A DNA stretch of 64,000 bases from Polaribacter vadi. GTDB taxonomy: Bacteria; Bacteroidota; Bacteroidia; Flavobacteriales; Flavobacteriaceae. A model generated the notes under the pieces. It was given only the letters and a program-made list of their open reading frames with translations. It was not told where the DNA came from and searched no databases. Made by a program: the position numbers and the translations under genes. Below, piece after piece: positions 8,429 through 16,984 of this stretch (the first letter of the stretch is position 1; each line of letters begins with the position of its first letter). The stretch is taken from positions 1 through 64,000 of the forward strand of contig NZ_JAHKQL010000034.1 in assembly GCF_018861005.1 (NCBI RefSeq), written 5' to 3'.

Positions 8429-10723
8429 TTATTTAATTATATATTTTACTTTATATTCATTAACTAATAGTTTCATTTTTTCATTAGAAGATCCACTTAA
8501 ACCTTTCCATTTAGTGTTTTTAGTACTTTTCATATCAAAAATATCCTCATCTTGTAGTAAAACAAAGTAAAAAGAATCATCTTTATTTCTTTGATTCACT
8601 TTGTTTAAACCATATTTATTTACAATTTGAGGAGTGTTTAATTTTAAATCAAAATTCAATTCTTTCCATTCACACCCTTTTTTACAAATCATTTTAATTT
8701 GTTCTTGATCTTTTTCTAGAATGATAGAAAATTTTGTTTTCACTACTTTATTTGTACTGTTGTGAATACTTACAGTCTCTTTATCTAATGGTTTATTTTT
8801 TAGAGATGTATTTGAAATCCAAACTTTATAATTACTGTTATTAGTGCTTTCTGAGTGAATGGTTAAATTTTTATTCTTTTTTAATAAGGCTATTGCTTTA
8901 TCAGAATTTATAGGCTCTTTTTCATAATAAAATACGGCTCCCTTTTTAGCCATTTCAATCACTTGGTCTAAATGATTATTTGGTGGAGGTGGAGGAGCAA
9001 AGTCATTTCCAGTTCTTTTTTTCCACTCTTTGTAAGCTTTTTTTGCTCTTAAAATTTCTTCTTCAGATGCATTAGGAACTGATGGTGGAGGTGGAATTAA
9101 TAATTTATCTTCTTCTGTTAATTCTGATCTTAACTTATAAAAAACTTTATTATTTTTCCTTAATTTTAAATAAGGATCATAGGGATGAATAGGTCTTTTA
9201 GCTTTTTCTTTATTTTCTTTTGATAATTTAAAGTACAAACTCCCTAATTCAGAAAATAATTTTTCTAATTGTTTTTGTCTTTCTTTAGTACTTTTTACAA
9301 AATGTGGTTTTTCTAAACGTAATTCTTCGTAATATTTATTTTTTCTGTTATAAAGATTACTTGTTGAATTTATTTTTGCATATAGTTTTTTAACATCCGC
9401 TAACTTAATATCTTTAAAACTTTGTTGAGAACCAATACTGCTTGGAGAATTATATTTCTTTTTTTGCTCTTTTATTTCAATTTCTTTTGGCTTCTTTTCT
9501 TCTATAACTTCAATAATTTGTATAGTATCTACATCAGATAATTTTTGCCATTTTGCTTTTTCACTTGGTTTATCATCTAGAAACTCACAGAATACTTTAT
9601 TATTTAAGTATGTTTTTGTTATGTAATTATCTGGTAGAACTTCACTTGCATTTGCTTTTTTATTTGATAATGTTTTACCATTTTTATCACTCAATATTCC
9701 ATTTTTATTATAATATTTAATAGATTTATTTACATCTACATAAAAATATTTGTTGTTTTTAATTTCTATAAACCCTGTTTTAATAGGGTATCCTTCTTTT
9801 GAATTAAGTTGTTCTTCAATAGTCTCTATTGGGTTTTCTTCAATTTCTTGTACTTCTTGCGCTTCAACTCTTTCTGCAAAGAGGTAAACAAATCCTGCTA
9901 ATAACGGAATTACCGCCAGTTTTTTTAACAAGATTTTTGTGTGCGAACTTTGTGTGGTCATCATTTTTAATCTTTTTTTAGTAAGTGAATAATTCAAATT
10001 ACTGGCCAAGTAATATTCGTTTTTCCAAGCAGCTTTATTTACTAATAAATGCTGATATTGGATTGTGTTTTTATGTTGATGAATTACACTCTCATCTGCC
10101 AAAAATTCGTGGTTAAGTTGCACCGCTTTTTTTAATAAAATAAAGAAAGGGTTTATCCAAAAAATGGCTTGTAATAATTCTAAGAGTAATATATCTAGTG
10201 TGTGTTTTTGTGTAACGTGTGTTAGCTCGTGTGTAAAAAGTTCTTTTTCAACCTTTTTGTTTTCGTAATCATTTTTATTGATGAAAATATAGTTCCAAAA
10301 AGTATGAGGTAATATTTTATCATCAACTAAAATTAAAATTGCTTTTTGATAAGGAATTGCTGTCTTTTTTCTTGTTTTATTAATTATGTTGAATAGATTT
10401 TTACCCAAGCGAATGCCTAATATTGATGATATTATAAAATAAATGGTGACTAAAATTGATTTGTAATCAATAGGGTTCTCAATAATAATTTCTGATGAGA
10501 TATTTTCAATATCGTAAGTTATATTTCCGGCTGAAACATTCTCAATAATGATAGGAGTAGCATCAACATAAATAATATATAAAGGAGCTAAAAATGAAAA
10601 GAATATACTACCTATTAAATAGAATCGATTAAAATTATGCATTTTCTCTCTTTCTAAAACTAAGTAATAGAATGCAAGAAGTAATGCTAAACAAGTTGCT
10701 GATTTTAAAAGATATGCAATCAT
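8429..10723 (-). CDS. M56 family (BlaR1-like) membrane metallopeptidase
   Basis: A 764-residue BlaR1/MecR1-type protein. Membrane spans lie at about 1-22, 36-54, 88-105 and 262-283. The zinc-protease motif HELTH is at 165-169 in the cytoplasmic loop, with LNHEFLADESV further on supplying the third ligand. The roughly 480-residue region after the last span should be periplasmic. It is lysine-rich, has two proline runs (PPPPSVPN and APPPPPNNH) and lacks any penicillin-binding domain, so the signal is not obviously a beta-lactam. It overlaps the BlaI gene by 4 bp, so the pair is translationally coupled. Expected role: on a signal, cleave or trigger loss of the BlaI repressor. Confidence 0.88.
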   Translation of the reverse strand: MIAYLLKSATCLALLLAFYYLVLEREKMHNFNRFYLIGSIFFSFLAPLYIIYVDATPIIIENVSAGNITYDIENISSEIIIENPIDYKSILVTIYFIISSILGIRLGKNLFNIINKTRKKTAIPYQKAILILVDDKILPHTFWNYIFINKNDYENKKVEKELFTHELTHVTQKHTLDILLLELLQAIFWINPFFILLKKAVQLNHEFLADESVIHQHKNTIQYQHLLVNKAAWKNEYYLASNLNYSLTKKRLKMMTTQSSHTKILLKKLAVIPLLAGFVYLFAERVEAQEVQEIEENPIETIEEQLNSKEGYPIKTGFIEIKNNKYFYVDVNKSIKYYNKNGILSDKNGKTLSNKKANASEVLPDNYITKTYLNNKVFCEFLDDKPSEKAKWQKLSDVDTIQIIEVIEEKKPKEIEIKEQKKKYNSPSSIGSQQSFKDIKLADVKKLYAKINSTSNLYNRKNKYYEELRLEKPHFVKSTKERQKQLEKLFSELGSLYFKLSKENKEKAKRPIHPYDPYLKLRKNNKVFYKLRSELTEEDKLLIPPPPSVPNASEEEILRAKKAYKEWKKRTGNDFAPPPPPNNHLDQVIEMAKKGAVFYYEKEPINSDKAIALLKKNKNLTIHSESTNNSNYKVWISNTSLKNKPLDKETVSIHNSTNKVVKTKFSIILEKDQEQIKMICKKGCEWKELNFDLKLNTPQIVNKYGLNKVNQRNKDDSFYFVLLQDEDIFDMKSTKNTKWKGLSGSSNEKMKLLVNEYKVKYIIK

Positions 10724-11091
10724 TTTTGTTGTTTTTTTATTTGAGAATCTATTACCTTTTTTAATTCTTCTAATTCATCAGTTGATAAATTTGTTTCTTT
10801 AGTAAAAAACGATGCAAATTGACTTGCAGAATCATTGAAGAAGTTTTTGATTAGACTATTTACGTGTTTCGAAAAATAATCTGTCTTTTTTATGATTGGG
10901 TAATATTCCCTAGATTTTCCGAATAATTTATAATCTATAAAACCTTTGTCTTTAATTCTTTTTAAAAGGGTTGCAACAGTTGTAGTCGCTGGTTTTGGCT
11001 CAGGAAAATCTTCTAATAAATCTTTTAAAAATGCCTTTTTACGCTTCCATAAATATTGCATTAATTGTTCTTCTGTTTTTGATAATTGCAT
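10720..11091 (-). CDS. BlaI/MecI/CopY family repressor
   Basis: A 123-residue winged-helix repressor of normal family length. The N-terminal MQLSKTEEQLMQYLWK and TTTVATLLKRIKDKGFI (recognition helix and wing region) are typical of BlaI, and the C-terminal half (about 75-123) is the helical dimerisation region. It is the first gene of a two-gene operon with the M56 protease, the classic BlaI-BlaR1 order. Two operator-like dyads overlap its promoter, so it very likely represses itself. The regulon beyond this operon is unknown; the divergent cyclophilin promoter lies about 30 bp past the operators and could also be affected. Confidence 0.92.
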   Translation of the reverse strand: MQLSKTEEQLMQYLWKRKKAFLKDLLEDFPEPKPATTTVATLLKRIKDKGFIDYKLFGKSREYYPIIKKTDYFSKHVNSLIKNFFNDSASQFASFFTKETNLSTDELEELKKVIDSQIKKQQK

Positions 11092-11108
11092 CCTTCAAAT
11101 ATTTTTAC

Positions 11109-11151
11109 TCTACAAACATAGAATAAAAATTTTAATTCTACAAACGTAGAG
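11109..11151. promoter_or_regulatory. Tandem BlaI-type operators overlapping the -7 boxes
   Basis: Two copies of a CTAC-N4-GTAG dyad: 11110-11121 (CTACAAACATAG, one mismatch) and 11138-11149 (CTACAAACGTAG, perfect), with centres 28 bp apart. Each contains on the minus strand a TAnnTTTG box (TATGTTTG at 11120-11113, TACGTTTG at 11148-11141), so a bound repressor would cover the core promoter of the BlaI/M56 operon. The dyad resembles known BlaI/MecI sites (TACA/TGTA type). Confidence 0.7.
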
Positions 11152-11173
11152 TTAAAATAGTTTTTACTTTTTA

Positions 11174-11181
11174 TACCTTTG
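11174..11181 (+). promoter_or_regulatory. -7 box (TACCTTTG) of the cyclophilin lipoprotein gene
   Basis: An exact TAnnTTTG match 20 bp before the ATG at 11201, divergent from and about 25 bp beyond the BlaI operator pair. Confidence 0.5.
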
Positions 11182-11200
11182 GTTTTATAAAAAAAATAGA

Positions 11201-11827
11201 ATGAAACGAATTTTACTATTAGTATCGATACTTATAATGTATTCTTGTGCAGCAAAAAAGTTTAATGAAAAATGGTTAAAAAAAGAAGCTCCTGCTAGTT
11301 TTAAAGCAAGATTTGAAACTACAAAAGGTAATTTTGAGATTGAAGCAAAAAGAGAATGGTCTCCAAATGGAGTGGATAGATTGTATCAACTAATAAAAAA
11401 TGATTATTATGAAGATATGGCTATTTTTAGAGTTGTACCAAATTTTGTAGCTCAATTTGGTTTACATAATGATACTCTAATAAATAAAGCTTGGCAAAGT
11501 AGAAAAATTATAGATGAGCCTGTAGTTCAGAAAAATGATTCTATGACTATTTCTTTTGCTAGAGGAGGAGTAAATTCTAGATCTAATCAAATATTTATCA
11601 ACCTAAAAGAAAATCATAGATTAGATAAATTGGCTTATTCTGGAGTAACTGGTTTTCCTGTAATTGCAAAAGTAATTTCTGGTCAAGAAAATATTTTAGA
11701 GTTTTACGATGGTTATGGAGATAAATTAGGCCGTAAACAAGATTCTATAAACAAATTTGGGAATAAGTTTTTAAGAGAAAAGTTTCCTAAAGTAGATTAT
11801 ATAACCAAAGCTTATATTTTAAAATAA
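11201..11827 (+). CDS. Cyclophilin-type peptidyl-prolyl isomerase lipoprotein
   Basis: A 208-residue predicted lipoprotein. The signal peptide ends in a lipobox with lipidated cysteine C16 (IMYSCAAK). The mature part is a cyclophilin fold: FETTKGNFEIEA at the start, then YYEDMAIFRVVPNFVAQFG, which replaces the classical FHRV-x-FM-Q-G motif (F and R retained). ISFARGG and SNQIFINL correspond to the catalytic-groove MANAG and SQFFI regions. Acts on proline bonds in envelope proteins, by inference. It has its own promoter and a strong terminator behind it. Confidence 0.88.
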   Translation: MKRILLLVSILIMYSCAAKKFNEKWLKKEAPASFKARFETTKGNFEIEAKREWSPNGVDRLYQLIKNDYYEDMAIFRVVPNFVAQFGLHNDTLINKAWQSRKIIDEPVVQKNDSMTISFARGGVNSRSNQIFINLKENHRLDKLAYSGVTGFPVIAKVISGQENILEFYDGYGDKLGRKQDSINKFGNKFLREKFPKVDYITKAYILK

Positions 11828-11861
11828 TAACTTTAAGAAAGCTTAGGATTTGTTAAAAAAT

Positions 11862-11895
11862 AAAAAGCATCAACAAATTAATGTTGATGCTTTTT
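11862..11895. terminator. Bidirectional terminator between convergent genes
   Basis: A long stem AAAAAGCATCAAC / GTTGATGCTTTTT with loop AAATTAAT. A on one side and T on the other allow termination of both the cyclophilin gene (plus) and the OmpA-family gene (minus). Confidence 0.85.
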
Positions 11896-11917
11896 AAAAT
11901 ATGATAAAATTTAAAAT

Positions 11918-13096
11918 TTATTTAATTTTAAAAGTAACTTTTCTAGCTAATTGTCTTGCGTCTTTTGCAACAGATGTATCTTCTCCACCACCAAAATAAG
12001 AAAGTCTTGTTGGGTTTATTCCTGCAGCTACTAAAACGTCAAATACCATTTTTGCTCTATTTTGAGAAAGTGTTTTGTTTCTTTCAGCAGTTCCAGTTTC
12101 ATCAGCATAACCAATTAATTCTGCATTTACATAAGGGTTATCTAGCATAAATTGTTTTAAATAATTTACTGAGTTTAATGAACCATCCTGAATTTTAGTT
12201 TTGTTTGTATCAAAATATACATTAATATAACCGCTGTTTAGTAAGTTTTTGATAAAATCTACATTAGAACCACTAACAACATTTGCATATTTATTAATTT
12301 CGTTCTTTTTAACATATCTTTCATCAAGTTCTGTCATAATAAGTTCTTTATTAGGACCAGATCCTTTTGTTTTTAAGATTGCAATTTCTTTCTCAGCTGA
12401 ATCTAAACGCTTTTTTAATGTAACTAGTTCGCTATCCATTACTTCTTCATCTAATTCTTCATTCCAGAAATCAGCAGATTGCTTGTTTTTACCTAAAGCA
12501 ATATTTAGACCTATAGAAGTATTCATTAAACTAATATTAGATTCTCTTGAACTTGTATTAGCCCCACCATCAAAATTATCTTCTTGATGAAAATGAATTA
12601 AAGAATTGATATCTAAAAATAATGAAAACCTATCTGTTAATTTAATTTGTGGTGTTAACCCCAAATTCATTACATACATTAAGTCTCCACCATTATCTGT
12701 TGGTTCTGTAACATTTAAAGAAGCTGCACCTGCACCAATATGTGCTAAAAGATTAAAACGATTAGTAAACGATTTAAAATTTAAAAGGTTACCTAAATTT
12801 ACAACACCTTCTAAAGAAGCTCTGTAATAATTAGATTTAAAATCTGCAGTACTGTTTTCGTTTGCACTAAAGCTATTGTAACCTAAGTCTAAACGTACAC
12901 CAAATTTTTCATTGAACATATATCTATACCCCATACTTCCTTGCCCTAAAATATTTGCAGAATAACCTGGAGATATAGTTGAACCAATTTGATGTAATCC
13001 ACCTCCAATATCTATAGACCAGTGGTCGAAATCTTCTTGTGCTTGAGTTAAAAAAGACAATAATGTAAATACTGCCCCAAAGTAAATTTTCTTCAT
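11918..13096 (-). CDS. OmpA-family outer membrane protein
   Basis: A 392-residue protein with a signal peptide (cleavage after about residue 19, TQAQ-ED). An N-terminal beta-barrel region spans about 20-200 (repeated aromatic-ended strands such as GYRYMFNEKFGVRLDLGYNS), followed by a short coiled linker at about 217-245 and a C-terminal OmpA/MotB peptidoglycan-binding domain at about 275-392. The latter has NVYFDTNKTKI, the ELIGYADETGT motif and the LSQNRAKMVFDVL helix with the peptidoglycan-contacting D and R residues. Role: anchoring the outer membrane to the cell wall. The product has its own promoter and shares the bidirectional terminator. Confidence 0.92.
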   Translation of the reverse strand: MKKIYFGAVFTLLSFLTQAQEDFDHWSIDIGGGLHQIGSTISPGYSANILGQGSMGYRYMFNEKFGVRLDLGYNSFSANENSTADFKSNYYRASLEGVVNLGNLLNFKSFTNRFNLLAHIGAGAASLNVTEPTDNGGDLMYVMNLGLTPQIKLTDRFSLFLDINSLIHFHQEDNFDGGANTSSRESNISLMNTSIGLNIALGKNKQSADFWNEELDEEVMDSELVTLKKRLDSAEKEIAILKTKGSGPNKELIMTELDERYVKKNEINKYANVVSGSNVDFIKNLLNSGYINVYFDTNKTKIQDGSLNSVNYLKQFMLDNPYVNAELIGYADETGTAERNKTLSQNRAKMVFDVLVAAGINPTRLSYFGGGEDTSVAKDARQLARKVTFKIK

Positions 13097-13143
13097 CTTA
13101 TTTTTGTTTATTTATTATTTTTTTTCAGTTACTTGATTAATGA

Positions 13144-13151
13144 CAAAATTA
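13144..13151 (-). promoter_or_regulatory. -7 box (TAATTTTG) of the OmpA-family gene
   Basis: An exact TAnnTTTG match on the minus strand, giving a leader of about 40 nt before the ATG at 13096. No convincing -33 was seen. Confidence 0.4.
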
Positions 13152-13251
13152 ATACTATTAATGATTTTGGGGAATTTTATCTTATCAACTGTTTTATTTT
13201 ATCGTTAAAGAGATAAAATAACTTGTTAAATTGCGTCAAAGATAATAATTA

Positions 13252-14637
13252 TTAGTAAAGCTTAGTGAAATTAGTATAAAAATATGGAATAGTTTCAATG
13301 CCCTTTAAGTAATTCCAAACTCCAAAATGTTCGTTAGGAGAATGAATGGCATCTGAATTTAACCCAAAGCCCATTAATATAGTTTTACTATTAAGTTCTT
13401 TTTCAAATAAGGCTACAATTGGTATACTTCCTCCACTTCTTTGAGGAATTGGAGTTTTACCAAAAGTTGTTTCATAAGCTTGGCTTGCTGCTTTATAAGC
13501 AATATTATTTGTTGGAGTTACATAACCTTGGCCTCCATGATGAGGTTTTACAACTACTTTTACTGATTTTGGAGCAATACTTTCAAAATGATTTTTGAAT
13601 AATTCCGTAATTTCTCTCCAATCTTGATTAGGAACTAAACGCATAGAAATTTTTGCAAAAGCTTTACTTGCAATTACTGTTTTTGCACCTTCACCAGTAT
13701 AACCTCCCCAAATTCCATTAACATCTAAAGTAGGTCTTATTGCATTACGTTCGTTTGTAGAAAAATCTTTTTCTCCATAAACATCATCTATTTTTAAAGC
13801 ATCTTTATAATCATCTAAAGAAAAAGGTGCTTTTGCCATTTCTGCTCTTTCTTCAGTTGATAGTTCTTCTACATTATCATAAAAACCAGGAATTGTAATA
13901 TGATTATTTTCATCATGTAAAGAAGCAATCATTTTGGTTAAAATGTTGATAGGATTTGCAACTGCTCCTCCATATAAACCAGAATGTAAATCTCTATTTG
14001 GACCAGTAACTTCAACTTCTACATAACTCAATCCACGTAAACCAGTTGTTATGGACGGAATATCGTTTGCAATCATTCCTGTATCAGAAATTAAAATAAC
14101 ATCATTGGCTAATTTTTTTTTGTTTCTTGGTACAAACCAAGCTAAACTTTCTGAACCAACTTCTTCTTCACCTTCAATCATAAATTTTACGTTACAAGGC
14201 AAATTTCCTGTTGATGTCATGTATTCTAAAGCTTTAACATGCATATACATTTGTCCTTTATCATCACAAGAACCACGTGCAAAAATGGCACCTTCTGGAT
14301 GAATTTCCGTTTTTTTGATAACAGGTTCAAAAGGAGGTGAAGTCCATAGTTCTATAGGATCTGCAGGTTGTACATCATAATGACCATATACTAAAACTGT
14401 GGGTAAACTTGCATCAATAATTTTTTCACCATAAATAATTGGATTTCCTGGGGTGTCGCATAATTCTACTTTATCACAACCTGCTTTTTCTAAACTGTTT
14501 TTAATAAAATCGGCAGAAAGTAAGATTTCTTTATGATAAGAAGCATCTGCACTAATAGATGGAATTTTTAAAAGTTGAATAAGTTCGGTTAAAAAGCGAT
14601 TTTTATGTTCTTTAATATAGTTTTTTATAGAATCCAT
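13252..14637 (-). CDS. M20 family metallodipeptidase
   Basis: A 461-residue cytosolic zinc dipeptidase of the M20 (carnosinase/CPG2-like) family, typical length. VYGHYDVQPADP carries the first zinc ligand (H) and the bridging region, ARGSCDDKGQ the bridging Asp, and EGEEEVGSESL the catalytic Glu pair. The central lid or dimerisation domain (about 200-360) includes DLHSGLYGGAVANP, with the active-site histidine contributed across the dimer. HSPNEH near the C-terminus carries the last zinc-ligand histidine. It breaks down short peptides. Single gene on the minus strand; the gap to the OmpA gene downstream shows no strong terminator. Confidence 0.93.
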   Translation of the reverse strand: MDSIKNYIKEHKNRFLTELIQLLKIPSISADASYHKEILLSADFIKNSLEKAGCDKVELCDTPGNPIIYGEKIIDASLPTVLVYGHYDVQPADPIELWTSPPFEPVIKKTEIHPEGAIFARGSCDDKGQMYMHVKALEYMTSTGNLPCNVKFMIEGEEEVGSESLAWFVPRNKKKLANDVILISDTGMIANDIPSITTGLRGLSYVEVEVTGPNRDLHSGLYGGAVANPINILTKMIASLHDENNHITIPGFYDNVEELSTEERAEMAKAPFSLDDYKDALKIDDVYGEKDFSTNERNAIRPTLDVNGIWGGYTGEGAKTVIASKAFAKISMRLVPNQDWREITELFKNHFESIAPKSVKVVVKPHHGGQGYVTPTNNIAYKAASQAYETTFGKTPIPQRSGGSIPIVALFEKELNSKTILMGFGLNSDAIHSPNEHFGVWNYLKGIETIPYFYTNFTKLY

Positions 14638-14829
14638 AAATTTTTAAAGTGTTTTTATTTTTGACATCAATAGTGTGAAGATATTAATTTTTCATGTTTT
14701 TTTTTGGCAATGATCAAGAGATAGCTAGTATATTTTATAAAAGTGCCAATAGTTGAAAAATATTAAGATTCAAAGTGCATTTTAATGGTGACTGTTGTAA
14801 ATTTACAAACAATTTTAAGAATAATTTAC

Positions 14830-16137
14830 ATGAATGTTCAAAAATCAGATTTACCAAGAGTTGTAGTAATAGGTGGAGGGTTTGCAGGTTTAAATCTTGT
14901 TAAAAAACTGAGAAAACTTCCAGTACAATTAGTAATGATTAATAAACATAATTATCATGCATTTCAACCCTTGCTGTATCAAGTTTCTACAAGTGGTATT
15001 GAACCAGATTCCATTGTTTATCCATTACGAATGTTCATCAAACGACAAAAAAATTTCTATTTCAGATTAGCGGATGTAAAAGAAATAAATCCAGAAAGTA
15101 AAACAATTATAGCTGATATTGGTGAGTTGACGTATGATTATTTGATTATAAATACAGGTACAAAAACCAATTTTTTCGGTAATAAACGTATTGAAAAATT
15201 TGCGATGTCAATGAAGACTATTCCTCAGGCATTGAATTTGCGAAGTTTGATTTTACAGAATTTTGAAAAGAGTACTGTAGTTGTTCCTAAGGCTGATAAA
15301 GAATTTTTATTAAATTTTGTAATTGTTGGAGCAGGGCCAACAGGAGTTGAATTAGCAGGTGCCATTGCAGAATTTAAGCATAGTGTGCTGCCATTGGATT
15401 TTCCTGATTTAGATCCAGAACTGATGCAAATTCACATTTTGGAAGGTGCAGATAGAGTGCTGCCTCCAATGAGTATAAAATCTTCCAATAAATCTGCTGA
15501 AGCTTTAAAGAAATTAGGTGTACAAATACATACCAATACTATAGTTACGGATTTTGATGGTACACTTGTAAAAACCAAAGACGGTAAAGAGTTTAAAACG
15601 AGAACGCTTATATGGTCAGCAGGAGTAATAGGTAACCTAATAAAAGGTTTTTCTGAAGAAAGTTACAATGCAAGAAGTAAACGCTATTATGTAGATAAAT
15701 ACAATAAAATTAAAGGCTATGAGGATGTGTTTGCTTTAGGAGACATTGCTTTAATGGAAAGTGAAGATTACCCTAATGGGCATCCACAAGTAGCTCAACC
15801 TGCAATTCAGCAAGCAAATAATCTGTCTAGTAATTTTAAGAAAATATTGAAAGGTGATACTAATTTAAAGTCTTTTAAATATAAAGACAAAGGTTCTATG
15901 GCAACCATTGGAAGGAACAAAGCTGTTGCAGATATTGGTAACTTACAACTTAATGGATTTTTAGCTTGGTTGGTTTGGATGTTTATTCATTTAATGGCTT
16001 TAGTAGGATTTAGAAATAGGCTAATTGTGTTTTTTAATTGGATATATAATTACACAAATTATAATAAAGCTTCAAGGCTAATCATTAGAAGGTTTAGTGT
16101 AAGTGAGAGAAAGGTGAGAACAAATTCTGAATTGTAA
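14830..16137 (+). CDS. Type II NADH dehydrogenase-like FAD oxidoreductase
   Basis: A membrane-associated NADH:quinone oxidoreductase (NDH-2) that feeds electrons to the respiratory chain without pumping protons. It contains an N-terminal FAD dinucleotide fold (VVVIGGGFAGLNL), NYHAFQPLLYQV, a second NADH-binding fold (FVIVGAGPTGVELAGAIAEF) and the C-terminal FAD motif VFALGDIA followed by HPQVAQPAIQQ. A hydrophobic C-terminal segment (FLAWLVWMFIHLMALVGF) should bind the membrane. I chose the ATG at 14830 (435 residues): the 15 extra codons from 14785 have no match to the family N-terminus, whereas MNVQKSDLPRVVVIGGG starts right before the FAD fold. Confidence 0.92.
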   Translation: MNVQKSDLPRVVVIGGGFAGLNLVKKLRKLPVQLVMINKHNYHAFQPLLYQVSTSGIEPDSIVYPLRMFIKRQKNFYFRLADVKEINPESKTIIADIGELTYDYLIINTGTKTNFFGNKRIEKFAMSMKTIPQALNLRSLILQNFEKSTVVVPKADKEFLLNFVIVGAGPTGVELAGAIAEFKHSVLPLDFPDLDPELMQIHILEGADRVLPPMSIKSSNKSAEALKKLGVQIHTNTIVTDFDGTLVKTKDGKEFKTRTLIWSAGVIGNLIKGFSEESYNARSKRYYVDKYNKIKGYEDVFALGDIALMESEDYPNGHPQVAQPAIQQANNLSSNFKKILKGDTNLKSFKYKDKGSMATIGRNKAVADIGNLQLNGFLAWLVWMFIHLMALVGFRNRLIVFFNWIYNYTNYNKASRLIIRRFSVSERKVRTNSEL

Positions 16138-16185
16138 GTGTTTGTCTTTCGAATAAACATAAACACATTTTTATACTTTCTAGGT

Positions 16186-16214
16186 TTGCTATTTAAAAAT
16201 CTTGATTATATTTG
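16186..16214 (+). promoter_or_regulatory. Promoter of tRNA-Leu
   Basis: TTG at 16186-16188 (within TTTG), an 18-nt spacer, then TATATTTG at 16207-16214. This is a textbook Bacteroidota promoter ending 11 nt before the mature tRNA. Confidence 0.75.
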
Positions 16215-16225
16215 CAATCCAAAAT

Positions 16226-16307
16226 GCAGGCGTGGTGGAATTGGTAGACACGCTAGACTTAGGATCTAGTGCCGCGAGGTGTGAGAGTTCGAGTCTCTCC
16301 GCCTGTA
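16226..16307 (+). tRNA. tRNA-Leu (anticodon UAG)
   Basis: An 82-nt class II tRNA. The acceptor stem GCAGGCG pairs with CGCCTGT (one G-U at the end), and the discriminator is A. The anticodon stem CTAGA/TCTAG encloses loop CTTAGGA with anticodon TAG, reading CUN leucine codons. A long variable arm typical of leucine tRNAs follows, and GTTCGAGTC forms the T loop region. The 3' CCA is not encoded. It is a single gene with its own promoter and terminator. Confidence 0.97.
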
Positions 16308-16314
16308 CAATAAG

Positions 16315-16347
16315 CCTTTCAGAGTTTTTCTTTGAAAGGTTTTTTTA
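16315..16347 (+). terminator. Terminator of tRNA-Leu
   Basis: Stem CCTTTCA/TGAAAGG-type (16315-16339, slightly offset around a T-rich loop), followed by a T-run at 16340-16347. Confidence 0.75.
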
Positions 16348-16720
16348 TTAGGTACAACAAATAAGGATTTACTTTAGTGTTTTAGAAAATCCAAAAGCAT
16401 AAGATTAAAATCTTGGTCTTTTTATTAATCTTAAAACCTATAAATTATGGATAAAAAAGAGAATTCAAAACGACTTAATTTCCAGAATAATTAATGATGG
16501 CTGTCAGCTATTGATAATATGGATTAGAAGAAAAAAGTTTTGAAGTAAAAGATAAACTAACCCAATATGTGGTGGTTTATTTGTTTGCTAGTAAGATGAT
16601 TTCTTACTTCTTTTTTCTCCTTTTAGCATCAGCAAAATTCTATAATCTAAAAGATTTATATCATAAATTTTGATGCTATAATTACTTGTAGTTTTACTAT
16701 CAGGGCTATTTGTAAATTAG
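16348..16720. other. Intergenic stretch without an intact gene
   Basis: No start-to-stop gene is supportable here. A 14-codon reading frame (MDKKENSKRLNFQNN) begins at 16448 and stops. A 51-codon open stretch without an upstream ATG lies at 16518-16670. An inverted repeat pairs TAGCATCA at 16625-16632 with TGATGCTA at 16671-16678, extended by AAAATT/AATTTT after a GC bulge. The whole segment looks like decayed coding DNA connected with the sulfatase-like remnant that follows. Confidence 0.4.
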
Positions 16721-16870
16721 TCATTCAGACAAGTAATAAAAGATGCTAAAGCTATTGTTTTTGAAGGAAATTTTTCTAAAGGAAAAACAAATATGAGTGC
16801 TTGGTTTAAAAATAATAAAAATGTTGATTGGGGTGCTTTTTATATTAGAGTAACAAGATTATCTAAATAA
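16721..16870 (+). pseudogene. C-terminal remnant, sulfatase-like
   Basis: A 49-codon open frame without a start codon, entered directly after a TAG and ending at a TAA. Its translation (AIVFEGNFSKGKTNMSAWF, then VDWGAFYIRVTRL) resembles from memory the C-terminal end of Bacteroidota type I sulfatases, which typically read KGKTxLxxWF followed by GAYYVxVxRL. No catalytic C/S-x-P-x-R motif is in the window, so only the last part of such a gene would survive. It lies downstream of the galT terminator, which is convergent to it. The assignment rests on motif resemblance only; an unrelated jelly-roll protein tail remains possible. Confidence 0.4.
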
Positions 16871-16937
16871 TCCCTTCAAACAAAAAACTAAAGGATTTTT
16901 AAGGACTAATGTTATAATTAGAATTTATTTATCTAAA

Positions 16938-16970
16938 TTAAAAAAGCTTCTCATTATGAGAAGCTTTTTT
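16938..16970 (-). terminator. Terminator of the gal operon
   Basis: Perfect stem AAAAAGCTTCTCA/TGAGAAGCTTTTT with a short TTA loop (16941-16970), T-run on the minus strand, 15 bp after the galT stop. It could also stop transcription from the plus-strand remnant. Confidence 0.85.
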
Positions 16971-16984
16971 AACTTTATATGTTA

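Noticed and set aside
14785-14829. Upstream ATG of the NADH dehydrogenase-like gene
   Set aside because: Adds 15 residues without family similarity; the ATG at 14830 lies just before the FAD-binding fold.
16518-16670. A 51-codon open stretch with protein-like first half (YGLEEKSFEVKDKLTQ)
   Set aside because: It has no start codon, enters right after a TAA, and ends in low-complexity text; at best a relic.
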